This document shows positions 53,403 through 63,446 of a stretch of 64,000 nt of DNA, one piece after another; position 1 is the stretch's first letter; each line of letters begins with the position of its first letter. The notes under the pieces were generated by a model that was not told where the DNA came from, made no database searches, and saw only the letters and a list, made by a program, of their open reading frames with translations. The DNA is taken from NCBI GenBank assembly GCA_965655625.1, contig CBFHHA010000009.1:1-64000 (forward strand), in the 5' to 3' direction. This stretch comes from CAJJDF01 sp965655625 (GTDB lineage Bacteria > Bacteroidota > Bacteroidia > Flavobacteriales_D > CAJJDF01). Made by a program: the position numbers and the translations under genes.

Positions 53403-55439
53403 TTAGGAATGAGAAGTTAACCCCGCCCTTTCCAGCAATGCATCTGGATTTGGTTCTTGTCCTCTAAATCGTTTGTACAAAGTCATTGGGTGTTCGGTTC
53501 CTCCTTTACTTAAAATATTAGTCGCAAAACTCATTCCTGTTTCTCTATCAAAAATCCCCTTTTCTTTAAAAAACGCAAAAGCATCTGCATCCAACACCTC
53601 AGCCCATTTGTAACTGTAGTATCCCGAACTATAACCGCCATTAAAAATATGAGAAAACGCTACCGACATACAATTTTCAGCAACATCGGGAGTGAAAGCT
53701 GTTTGGTCAAAAGTTTTTCTTTCGTGAGATTTTACATCGGTTATTTCCTCTGGATTGTTTCCGTGCCAGCTCATATCTAGCAACCCAAAACTCAACTGAC
53801 GTAAAGTGGCCAATCCTTCCATAAAATTGGCAGATTCTTTTATTTTCTCTACAAATTCCATTGGAATAGTTTCGCCTGTTTCGTAGTGTTTTGCAAACAA
53901 ATCCAAACATTCTTTTTCGTAACACCAATTCTCCAATACCTGACTTGGTAATTCCACAAAATCCCAAAAAACGCTGGTACCAGACAAACTTGGATAAGTT
54001 GTATTGGCTAACATTCCGTGTAATCCGTGTCCAAATTCATGGAATAAGGTTGTTACCTCATCAAATGTCAAAAGAGAAGGTTTGGTGTCGGTTGGTTTGG
54101 TGAAATTACACACATTAGAAATGTGAGGTCTGTCATTTATCCCATTTACAATTTGCTGAGATTTGAAACTTGTCATCCAAGCACCATTTCTTTTGCCGGA
54201 TCTCGGAAAATAATCTCCGTAAAAAACAGAAATTAACTGATTACTAGAATCATACACTTCATACGTTTCAACATCTGGATGGTATTTATCAATATGTGTT
54301 ACTTTTTTAAAAGTGAGGCCGAATAATTTATTTGCCACCAAAAAAGCTCCTTCGGTTACGTTCTCCAATTTAAAATAAGGCTTGAGTTGCTCATCATCCA
54401 AATTGAATAATTTCTTTTTAAGCTTTTCGGCATAATAGGAAGAATCCCATTTTTGAAAATCTGTAATTCCGTCCAGCTCTTTGGCAAAGTTTGCCAGTAC
54501 ATCAAATTCTTTTTGGGCAAATGGTTTTGCTTTGGAAAGCATCTCATTCAAGAATTCATTTACCTTCTCAGGACTCATTGCCATGCGCTCTTCCAATACA
54601 AAATGGGCGTGCGTTTCGTACCCCAATAAATTGGCCCTTTTATGCCTCAGTTTAGCAATTTGAAGGGTAATCTCCTCATTATTAAAATCATTGTTTTCAA
54701 AAGCTCTAGCTCCGTAGGCTATCGCCATTTTTTTTCTCAACTCTCTGTTTTCGGCATATTTCATGAATGGGCCGTAACTTGGAAAATGAAGTGTAAAAAC
54801 CCAACCTTCGGCTCCACTGGCTTTGGCAGTTTGAGCCGCAGCTTCCTTCACTCCTTCTGGTAGTCCTGCCAAATCTGCTTCGGCTTGTATGTGGAGTTCG
54901 TAGCCGTTCGTTTCTGCCAAAATATTTTCACCGTAAGTCAATTTGAGTTTCGATAATTTTGTATCAATATTACGCAAGTTAGATTTGTCCTTCTCATTTA
55001 AATTGGCCCCATTTCTAGAGAAGCCTTTATATGCATTGTCCAAAAGTGTGTGTTGCTCAGGAGTCAATTCAAGCGATTCTCTTGAATCATACACCGATTT
55101 CACTCGTTGAAATAAATCTGGGTTCAAGGTCACATCATTTCCAAACTCTGTAAGGAGTGGCGAAACTTGTTGGGCTATTTCCTGAATTTCGTCATTCGTT
55201 TCAGCGGAATTTAGGTTAAAAAACAAACTAGAAACCCTATCCAATTGTTGTCCAGAAAATTCCATTGCCTCAATCGTATTCTCAAAAGTAGGTTCTTCTT
55301 GGTTGTTTGCTATTTCCTCTATTTCTTTTCGTGCATTATCTATTAACTGAGTGAAAGCAGGTAAAAAATGTTCATTTTTGACTTTTGAGAATGGTGCTAA
55401 ATCAAAAGGAATTAAAAGTGGATTCTCTGTGTGTGACAT
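53403..55439 (-). CDS. M3 family oligopeptidase (OpdA/Dcp-like)
   Basis: 678 residues, thimet-type metallopeptidase. Zinc motif HEFGH at 467-471 within TLFHEFGHGLHGML; the third ligand Glu follows near 495. No signal peptide, so cytoplasmic, degrading short peptides. Could be OpdA (prlC) or Dcp; the M3A length of about 680 fits either. Start MSHTENPLLIPF at 55439. Confidence 0.92.
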   Translation of the reverse strand: MSHTENPLLIPFDLAPFSKVKNEHFLPAFTQLIDNARKEIEEIANNQEEPTFENTIEAMEFSGQQLDRVSSLFFNLNSAETNDEIQEIAQQVSPLLTEFGNDVTLNPDLFQRVKSVYDSRESLELTPEQHTLLDNAYKGFSRNGANLNEKDKSNLRNIDTKLSKLKLTYGENILAETNGYELHIQAEADLAGLPEGVKEAAAQTAKASGAEGWVFTLHFPSYGPFMKYAENRELRKKMAIAYGARAFENNDFNNEEITLQIAKLRHKRANLLGYETHAHFVLEERMAMSPEKVNEFLNEMLSKAKPFAQKEFDVLANFAKELDGITDFQKWDSSYYAEKLKKKLFNLDDEQLKPYFKLENVTEGAFLVANKLFGLTFKKVTHIDKYHPDVETYEVYDSSNQLISVFYGDYFPRSGKRNGAWMTSFKSQQIVNGINDRPHISNVCNFTKPTDTKPSLLTFDEVTTLFHEFGHGLHGMLANTTYPSLSGTSVFWDFVELPSQVLENWCYEKECLDLFAKHYETGETIPMEFVEKIKESANFMEGLATLRQLSFGLLDMSWHGNNPEEITDVKSHERKTFDQTAFTPDVAENCMSVAFSHIFNGGYSSGYYSYKWAEVLDADAFAFFKEKGIFDRETGMSFATNILSKGGTEHPMTLYKRFRGQEPNPDALLERAGLTSHS

Positions 55440-55592
55440 AACTGGTTGTTGATTCTTAATTTGAATTGATAAAAATACTAATTTATCAGGTTAAATCAGG
55501 GGATATTCCTTATTCGAAATTAATTCGGGTGAAGTGGCACTTTAAACTCCTCCACACTTTCAGTTAAACGAAACGTAAAAACACCCTAAAAA

Positions 55593-56462
55593 TTAAGAAG
55601 GAAACTCTTCTATCAAGATTCCCATTTTACCAGATTGAGAATCTCTCAAGGCTTCCATAATTTCGGTTTGATTATTCATCACAAACGGGCCGTAAGAAGC
55701 AACCTTCTCTCCAATTGGTTCACCCGAAAGCAACATAAACCTAGTTGCATCACTTGCCTCAAAATGAATAATTCCCTCTTCACGTTCAAACACAATCATG
55801 TCTTTTCCTATTACTTCTTCGCCATTGGCTATTCCCTCGCCATCCAATAAATACAAAATGGTATTGTAAGAGCTAGGAATTGAGATTTCTACAGTGCCAT
55901 TTTGCTTTACCTCTCCTCGCAACAAGGTTTGTGGCGAATAGGTTGGAGCCGCTCCTTTTATTCCATTTAGTTCACCGGTTATCACCCATATTTTTGATTT
56001 CTCCTCTTCGATTAGCGGGGTTTCTTCTTTCGAAATAGGTTTGTAAAAAGCTGGCTTCATTTTAAATTCGCTTGGTGCATTCACCCAAAACTGAATAAAC
56101 TCAAGCTCTCCTCCATTCTCTACTAAATGTTTTGGAAATCGCTCGCTGTGCGTTATTCCCTGTCCGGCAAACATCCACTGGGTTCCGCCTTCGCTTACGA
56201 GCGCATTGTTACCCAATGAGTCTTGATGATTTACTTCTCCTTTGAAGACAAAAGTAACAGGCGAAAAACCCCGATGAGGATGAGGACCTACGCCAGCTTC
56301 TTGAACTCTTTGTCCTCCGGGCAATTCATTTTTCCAATGATGAATAAGCAAAAATGGATCTACATAATCCAATCCATCTACCGGAAGTGGTTGGTCCAAC
56401 AAATGTCCCCCCATATTTACTTTCTGTGCCGGTATTATTGTTTTTACTTTCTTTTTCTTCAT
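55593..56462 (-). CDS. Pirin-family cupin protein
   Basis: 289 residues from ATG 56462 (MKKKKVKTIIPAQKV). Two cupin domains; the conserved metal-binding HPHRGF (near 55-60) and HQDSLGN are present, with later FIQFWVN and a second cupin half. Pirins may act as quercetin dioxygenases or redox sensors; role here unknown. An upstream frame extends to 56510, but the promoter at 56480-56507 argues against it. Confidence 0.88.
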   Translation of the reverse strand: MKKKKVKTIIPAQKVNMGGHLLDQPLPVDGLDYVDPFLLIHHWKNELPGGQRVQEAGVGPHPHRGFSPVTFVFKGEVNHQDSLGNNALVSEGGTQWMFAGQGITHSERFPKHLVENGGELEFIQFWVNAPSEFKMKPAFYKPISKEETPLIEEEKSKIWVITGELNGIKGAAPTYSPQTLLRGEVKQNGTVEISIPSSYNTILYLLDGEGIANGEEVIGKDMIVFEREEGIIHFEASDATRFMLLSGEPIGEKVASYGPFVMNNQTEIMEALRDSQSGKMGILIEEFPS

Positions 56463-56479
56463 CTTCTTATGTGTTTTTT

Positions 56480-56507
56480 CAAAATTATTAGAAAATTTAA
56501 CCGCAAA
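56480..56507 (-). promoter_or_regulatory. Promoter of the pirin gene
   Basis: Minus strand TTTG (56507-56504), 16-base spacer, TAATTTTG (56487-56480). Confidence 0.5.
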
Positions 56508-56550
56508 CATTCGTGTAGGTTAATATTTTGATGAGAGCGAAATTACCCGA

Positions 56551-58602
56551 TTACTTAAGAAATTTAATCAATAAAATTTCAATAGCTAAAAAAAGTAAAG
56601 CCAACAGCACAAACCATTTCCATAGTTTATTGGAAGAATCTAATAGCTCAGCTGAACCACTAGATTTCGCGGATTTTGAAACATCAATCACCGTTACCCA
56701 ATTTCGAGAAATCTGCTTTTTCAACTCTTGAGTGGTGTAGGCCTCAAAATCACTTTCTTCTTGCTGGTAATTCACTCCAAAAGCGGCTACTATTTTCTCT
56801 TCGCTCACCAGTTCATAGTTGCCTGATTCAATTAGTTTACCGTTCAGCAAAACCGCCATTTCACCTCCAAAAGATTCAGTTTCGGGAATAAAATCAATGC
56901 TTCCTTGCTGGTTCTTTACTCTCAGGTTGTTAGTGTTAATCCCTTCTTCTCTAATCCTTAACTTATCGGTTTCGGTGGTGATAGATACCACCTGGTTTAT
57001 TCCGCTAGATTCGGCTATTCTCAGCAATGTGGTAACAAAAAGTGAGTGACTTGTGAAATTTGAAAAGTTAGAACTTAACGGAACTGACAAGGAATAAAAC
57101 TTTCCTTTTCCAATGAAATTTTCTACTAAAAAATGATTGCCGTTTTCGGTATTTATCAAACTTCGTCTTGCCGATGGACTTCTGAAATCGAAAACGAACT
57201 GCTGCGAAAGAATGGGCAAATCCATGTTTTTGGGAGTTTTTTCAAAAACATCTTGAAAAAATGGATTCTCAAAATCCAAGTACGAAACTTGCGTATTGGC
57301 TGTATCTTTTCTTGTAATGCGGGCAGAAGATGTGGCTATAAGCAGCTCGTTGTTACTTGCCAAATCTGGGTTGGAATTAGGAATATACAGAATTGTACCG
57401 CCTGCTTCGGCATATGCCAATAACTGAGAAATAAAACCCGAGGAATAACGATTTACTTCATTGAGTATAATTAAATCACTGCTGGAAAAGAGGGCGTAGT
57501 TTATAGAAGAGGAAAGTGTGTTCGTCACTTTAAAAAAAGCATCGTTGGAGAACAACTGATTCACGCTTCCTTTTTCCGCTTTTAGGTTTTCGGAAGATTC
57601 ATTGATGACCAAAACTTTTGATTCCTCTTTTAGTAAATATGAAAAATAATACGAGTCATCAAACACTGCTGCAGGATCTGGGTATTCCGAAATCCTTAAC
57701 TTCCCTTCCACTTTTCCCGGATTTTGAACCTGATAATCCAACGAGACTATTTTCTCCGAATTCATCAGTACATCTGAATTCAAGAGTCCTTTTACTTGCC
57801 CATTGAGAGAGAGCTCGAGCTTTACTTGTAAATCATCGTTGGTTGTATTCACAAGTTTCACAAACAGTTGCTCTTTCTTATTCACCATTCTTACAGGAGA
57901 ATCGAACCAAATAGAATCGATCGATACATTTCCGCTGGTGTTTGACACAACGGGCAAGAACGCCAATTGAATCGAAGAATCCAAGTGCAAATTCGCAAGG
58001 TTGGCTGTTGATTTTTGAAAATCAGAGATATAAACAGCGAATTTATTTTGAGAAACGTCTTTTTTCAAAAAATCAACTTGCTTTTGTTCTACTTGACTCA
58101 ATTTTCTTGACTTCGAACTAATTACAATTTCATCCAATTCATTCAAAAATTCTTCTTTCGTTAAAAACCGTTGATGAATAGGTTTGAACTCATTGGTAAT
58201 TAACTGAAATTTGTCGCTTTGAGAATAACTTTGAGCTACAAGTCTTGCTTGTTTTTTGGCATTATCCAACAAAGTAAATTCATTCCAGCTATTGTTCATA
58301 CTGAGGGAATTATCTACGTACACCGACACCCTCTTTTCTCCCACAGCATTATTTTTCCCCGGCTTGTCCCAATAAGGTTGTGCGAAAGCGAATACCAGAG
58401 CCACAATAGCCAAGATTCGAGCAAGCAAAATTAAAAGATGCTTGATATTCGACTTTTTGGAAGTCTCTAGTTCCACTTGTTTGAGCAAACTAATATCGGA
58501 AAAATGCACTTTCTTGAACTTTCTGAAATTGAACAAGTGTATGATTATTGGCACGGCAATAGCCAAGAGCGCCCATAAAAATTGTGGATAGATAAAGTTC
58601 AT
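56551..58602 (-). CDS. BatA-domain (aerotolerance) membrane protein
   Basis: 683 residues. N-terminal BatA domain with two membrane helices (residues 7-22 and 58-77, the second LLARILAIVALVFAFAQPYW) and VHFSDISLLKQ between them; then a vWA-like region with SVYVDNSLSMNN, and long beta-rich periplasmic parts; a last membrane helix near 664-680 (WFVLLALLFLAIEILLI). Such proteins accompany Bat operons in Bacteroidota but here stand alone. Function unclear; role in oxidative stress is suggested for the family. Confidence 0.85.
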   Translation of the reverse strand: MNFIYPQFLWALLAIAVPIIIHLFNFRKFKKVHFSDISLLKQVELETSKKSNIKHLLILLARILAIVALVFAFAQPYWDKPGKNNAVGEKRVSVYVDNSLSMNNSWNEFTLLDNAKKQARLVAQSYSQSDKFQLITNEFKPIHQRFLTKEEFLNELDEIVISSKSRKLSQVEQKQVDFLKKDVSQNKFAVYISDFQKSTANLANLHLDSSIQLAFLPVVSNTSGNVSIDSIWFDSPVRMVNKKEQLFVKLVNTTNDDLQVKLELSLNGQVKGLLNSDVLMNSEKIVSLDYQVQNPGKVEGKLRISEYPDPAAVFDDSYYFSYLLKEESKVLVINESSENLKAEKGSVNQLFSNDAFFKVTNTLSSSINYALFSSSDLIILNEVNRYSSGFISQLLAYAEAGGTILYIPNSNPDLASNNELLIATSSARITRKDTANTQVSYLDFENPFFQDVFEKTPKNMDLPILSQQFVFDFRSPSARRSLINTENGNHFLVENFIGKGKFYSLSVPLSSNFSNFTSHSLFVTTLLRIAESSGINQVVSITTETDKLRIREEGINTNNLRVKNQQGSIDFIPETESFGGEMAVLLNGKLIESGNYELVSEEKIVAAFGVNYQQEESDFEAYTTQELKKQISRNWVTVIDVSKSAKSSGSAELLDSSNKLWKWFVLLALLFLAIEILLIKFLK

Positions 58603-58767
58603 AGTTCAAATGTAATTAAAAGAAGAAAGAGATTAGAACATAGAACAAAGAAATTAGATGTCAGATATTCGCTCCAATTGAAGAATTTTATTTTTTTGCA
58701 AGCAAACATCAAATATTCCTAACTCAAACCAATTTAAATCCTATTTTTACGCATTCAATCTGATAAA

Positions 58768-59676
58768 ATGACAAGAAATCAAGCTTTTGCTCTGCTCCAC
58801 CTTTGTGTTTTTTGCTGGGGATTCACTGCCATTTTTGGAAAACTTATTTCTTTTGATTCTGTCTCTTTGGTTTGGTGGAGATTGCTCATCGTGGTAGCAA
58901 GTTTGTTTGCTTTTATGCTGGTTGCGCGCAAAAGAATAATTCTTTCGACAAAATTATTTTGGCGTATTGCGGGAGTTGGAGCCATTGTGGGAATTCATTG
59001 GTTGTGTTTTTTTGGAGGAATTAAAGTCTCCAATATTTCCATCACCATGATTTCTTTTTCTACCGGAACCTTCTTTACCTCCTTGATTGAGCCGCTGGTA
59101 TACAAACGCAAGGTAAACCCAAATGAAGTAATCATTGGTATATTGATTATGCTCATCATCAGTGTGATTGGGCTGAATGAATTTGAAAATAATCAAAACC
59201 CAATTGGCGGAATCGTTTTAGGGTCGCTGGCAGCGCTTACTGCCGCACTTTTTTCTACCTTCAATGGAAAACTCATTCAACAATCCAATGCTTTTACAAT
59301 TTCATTTATAGAACTTATTTTTGCTTTACTCCTAGTTTCTATGGGTTTATTTACCTTTTTTGAAGTACCCAACAATTTACTTTCCCCGTCTGGCACTGAT
59401 TTATCCTACCTACTTTTGTTGGGAATTGCTTGCACAGCCTTTCCATTTATTGCGAGCGTAGAAGTAATGAAAAACCTGAGTCCATTTTCTGTTAATTTGG
59501 CGGTTAATTTAGAAATCGTGTACGCCATTTTGTTTAGCTATCTCATTTTTGGCGAGAACGAACAAATGACTCCAACATTCTATATCTGTGGAGTAATGAT
59601 TGGTTTGCTAATTGTATTAAATGAGGTACTAAAAAGAAGGCGAAAAAAGAAGATCAGTATGAAATTAAAAGAGTAA
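58768..59676 (+). CDS. EamA (DMT superfamily) transporter
   Basis: 302 residues, ten predicted helices in two EamA halves (FCWGFTAIFGKL at the start; second half from about 150, LAALTAALFSTFNGKLI). Likely exports a small metabolite or amino acid; substrate unknown. Ends in a basic RRRKKK tail. Convergent with asd 22 bases downstream. Confidence 0.9.
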   Translation: MTRNQAFALLHLCVFCWGFTAIFGKLISFDSVSLVWWRLLIVVASLFAFMLVARKRIILSTKLFWRIAGVGAIVGIHWLCFFGGIKVSNISITMISFSTGTFFTSLIEPLVYKRKVNPNEVIIGILIMLIISVIGLNEFENNQNPIGGIVLGSLAALTAALFSTFNGKLIQQSNAFTISFIELIFALLLVSMGLFTFFEVPNNLLSPSGTDLSYLLLLGIACTAFPFIASVEVMKNLSPFSVNLAVNLEIVYAILFSYLIFGENEQMTPTFYICGVMIGLLIVLNEVLKRRRKKKISMKLKE

Positions 59677-59698
59677 TTAATTGCCTCCTTTGTCTTTG

Positions 59699-60688
59699 TT
59701 AAACTAATTTATTCACTAACAAGTACTCAGCAATTTGCACAGCATTGGTTGCGGCTCCTTTTCTTAAGTTATCGGCAACTACCCACATATTCAGCCCATT
59801 TTCCACTGAGAAATCTCTTCTAATTCTTCCCACAAACACTTCATTCTTTCCTTCGGTGTATTTTGGCATCGGATACACATTCATTTCGGGGTTGTCTTGC
59901 AGCACAACTCCTGGAGTATTGGCAATCATTTTACGTATATTAGAAATCTCAAAAGGCTTTGAAGTTTCTACATTAAGCGATTCTGAATGTCCTCCAACCA
60001 CAGGAACTCGCACCACCGTAGCCGTTATTCCAATCGCAGTATCATTAAAAATTTTGTGCGTCTCATTCACTAATTTTACCTCCTCAGTGGTATATCCATC
60101 CTCCTGGAAATCACCACCATGAGGCAAACAATTCTTGTCTATTGGATAAGGATAAGCCATTTCTCCCTTCAGTTCCAATCGCTCATTTTCCATCTGCTTT
60201 ACTGCTTTCACTCCCGTACCAGTAATCGATTGATAAGTAGAAATAATAAGTCGCTTAATTCCAAGTTGTTTGTGTATTTCAGAAAGAGCTAACACCATCT
60301 GAATTGTAGAACAATTAGGGTTGGCAATAATCTTATCCTCTCTGGTCAATTGCGATGCGTTTATCTCAGGTACAATCAATTTTTTGTCTTCATCCATTCT
60401 AAAAGCCGAAGAGTTATCAATTACAGTCGTACCTTTTGCGGCAAAACGAGGAGCAAACTCTAGCGAGCGCTCACCACCTGCAGAAAATATAGCAATTTGC
60501 GGAGCTCTCTCGATCGCCTCTTCCATCGAAATGATAGCACGCTTGCTACCTCCAAACTCTAGTTCTTTTCCCAAGGATCTCTCTGAAGCAACCAACATTA
60601 ATTCCGTAATTGGGAATGAATTCTCAGCCAATACTTTCAAAATTTGTGTTCCCACCATTCCGGTAGCGCCTACAACTGCAATTTTCAT
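59699..60688 (-). CDS. asd: Aspartate-semialdehyde dehydrogenase
   Basis: 329 residues. Reduces aspartyl phosphate to the semialdehyde for lysine, threonine and methionine. NADP site GATGMVGTQILKVL at 8-21; catalytic Cys126 in NPNCST; substrate/His motif region RVPVVGGHSE. Gram-negative-type length. Confidence 0.96.
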   Translation of the reverse strand: MKIAVVGATGMVGTQILKVLAENSFPITELMLVASERSLGKELEFGGSKRAIISMEEAIERAPQIAIFSAGGERSLEFAPRFAAKGTTVIDNSSAFRMDEDKKLIVPEINASQLTREDKIIANPNCSTIQMVLALSEIHKQLGIKRLIISTYQSITGTGVKAVKQMENERLELKGEMAYPYPIDKNCLPHGGDFQEDGYTTEEVKLVNETHKIFNDTAIGITATVVRVPVVGGHSESLNVETSKPFEISNIRKMIANTPGVVLQDNPEMNVYPMPKYTEGKNEVFVGRIRRDFSVENGLNMWVVADNLRKGAATNAVQIAEYLLVNKLV

Positions 60689-60755
60689 ATGAAACAGATT
60701 TGATTATTATTTCAGCCCATTCTTTCGAATCGGTGGAACAAAAATATTATATTTA

Positions 60756-63352
60756 ATGAAGAAACTAATTCTATTATGGGGTATTCTTTCACTTTTTTCT
60801 GTTTTTTCTGTTTGTATCTTTCCGCTTATCCTCAGTTTTTGGATAACTTTTCGGATGGAAATTTCTCGTCAGCACCCTCTTGGATTGGAAATACCTCAGA
60901 TTTTACCGTGACTTCAGGTGAGCTTCAACTTAACGCTCCTGCTATTTCTGCTTACAAATATTTAAGCACAAATTCACAAGCCATAAATAATGCAACCTGG
61001 GAATTTAGGGTTCGAATGACTTTCGGTACATCTTCCTCCAATTTTGCGAAGGTGTATTTGACCTCCAACACCCCTAACCTTTCTGGGGCAGTGAACGGTT
61101 ACTACATTCTGCTTGGCGGCTCAGACGATGAAGTGTCTTTGTTCAGTCAAACAGGTACTAGCTCTTCAAAAATTATTGATGGAAGAGATGGTGTAATTGG
61201 GGGATCTACAGTAGATGTGAACGTGAGAGTTACTAGAACCTCCACAGGATTTTGGGAGGTTTTTACAGATACTTCCTCGCTGTTTTTGTCCGAAGGAACT
61301 GCGACAGACATAACTCATCCACAGAGTTTGTTTTTTGGAGTGGGATGCAATTACACTTCTACCAGATCTACACACTTCTATTTTGATGACTTTATGGTTA
61401 CTGGAACAACAGCAATCGACACAACAAAACCAATTCTAGACAGCATAAAAATAGTATCTAATACTCAAATTGAATTGGTTTTCTCTGAACCTATTGAACC
61501 AACCACGGGACAATTAGTAGCAAACTACTCTGTAAATAACGGACTTGGTAATCCTATTACTGCTATCCAAAACCCAAGTAATTTCAATAAAATAACACTC
61601 GGTTTCTCCTCCCCTTTTTCGCTTAACGCAACTAACGTAATCACTGTGAATAATGTAACGGATATTGCAGGAAACTCAATCAATTCTACTAACCAAAATT
61701 TTATTTATTTTATTCCCGCACTTGCCAATTATAGAAATGTGGTGATCAATGAAATTTTTGCAGACCCTTCTCCCAGTGTGGGGCTGCCTGATGGCGAATT
61801 TGTAGAAATTTTCAACCCAACTAATGAGTATTACAACCTGCAGAATTGGCAACTTACCGATGGCTCTTTCGCAGCAACATTCCCCAATTTCATTTTGGCA
61901 CCCAATTCTTATCTTATTTTAATTTCTAATTCTTCCCTACCTGATTTTTCGAGTTACCCCAATACTCTAGGAATTTCCTCTTTTCCTGGACTGAACAATT
62001 CTGGCGAAACACTTACTTTACTCAACCAGAGTGGTTCCGTGATAGATGTAGTAGAGTACAGTGACCACATGTATCAAAATGAGTTAAAACAGGATGGTGG
62101 ATTTTCTCTATAACAGCTTAATCCGCTTGCAAACTGTTTCGATGAATCTAATTGGAAAGCATCCAACAACGTTTCGGGAGGAACACCCGGAGTTATAAAT
62201 TCAGTTTGGGACACCACAAAAGATACACAAACTCCCATCATTATTTCTTGTATTGCAACCTCAAATAACAGGTTACTACTGCAATTTGACAAATCAATTG
62301 ACACAACTATTTTTTTAAGAAACGTAGTTCTTTCTGGAGGCATTTCAGTCATTACTCTTTCTGCCCATAACGTATTCAATACGGAACTAGAATTAGTTAT
62401 TTCTCCCTCTTTGGACACCGGAAAAGTATATAGTTTGTCTATTGACTCCCTCCAAGATTGTGAGGGGAATTTAGCGGAAATTGAAACCGAATTTGTCTTA
62501 GCTCATGCCAATAGGTCTGGATCTGTATTAATTAATGAAGTGTTGTTCAATCCTTATTCTGGAGAAGAAGATTTTGTCGAGCTTTACAATAATTCAAACT
62601 TGTATATAGATTTAAAAAATTGGCAACTAGGAAATGAGGACAACGGAATTGTTGGAAATATAAAATATATCCCCTCGCATTATATTTTGAAACCAAGAGA
62701 ATACGTGGTGATTACAAAAGATTATTCGTTCGTGTTGAACAGATATTCCACATATTCTTCAAGAAATTTTATAGAAATAGAGAATTTACCAAGTTATCCG
62801 AATGACGAAGGAACAGTGTATCTTTTGTTGCCCTCGAACGATGAATCTGATAAATTCACCTATTCCGAAAAATTTCATTTCGCCTTGCTGAGAGACAAGG
62901 AAGGAGTTTCGTTAGAGCGAGTCAATTTTGATGACCCAACTCAAAGTCTATCAAACTGGCACTCTGCGGCAGAGGAAGCCGGATTTGCCACTCCAGGTAA
63001 GAAAAACTCGCAATATACTCCCAGTACTATCACCGAAAATATTTTGTCTATTTCTCCCGAAATTTTTTCACCCGACAACGATGGGTTTGAGGATATTCTT
63101 ACCCTGAACTACAACATGCCTAAAATTGGTTTTGTGGGAAACATCACTATTTATGATGCGCAAGGTAGAAAAACCAGAGTTATAATTCAAAATCACCTAT
63201 TGGCCAAATCTGGACGTTTTACTTGGGACGGAATTACAGAGAAAAATAGTAAGGCAAGAATAGGACGCTACATTATACTTTTCGAATATTTCGACTTAGA
63301 AGGCAATGTACACACAGAAAAAACAACCTGTGTGGTAGGTCATAAATTTTGA
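60756..63352 (+). pseudogene. Secreted lamin-tail-domain protein, broken by a frameshift and an in-frame TAA
   Basis: A single large secreted protein (about 865 residues if repaired). The start MKKLILLWGILSLFS is at 60756, but the mature part DNFSDGNFSSAPSW is in another frame; one base is missing, probably in one of the T6 runs near 60790-60805. The body runs to a TAA at 62111-62113, continuing in the same frame as QLNPLANCF through to TGA 63352. Contains a jelly-roll or laminin-like start, a BIG-type domain and two lamin-tail domains (VVINEIFADPS; SVLINEVLFNPYS), and ends with FSPDNDGFEDI and an FTWDG segment, a T9SS-linked C-terminus. Both breaks may be real decay or base errors. Confidence 0.78.
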
Positions 63353-63446
63353 TTTTTATCTAGTCAAACTATCAGTGTAAGAATATTTTTATTACCAACA
63401 AATATCAATTCATTTCTTTTAAAAAACGTTCTTATCAGCAATTGTA

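Noticed and set aside
58607..58614. CAAATGTA (TACATTTG on the minus strand) just before the BatA-domain gene
   Set aside because: Only 5 bases from the start codon, which would demand a leaderless mRNA; no -33 element at proper spacing.
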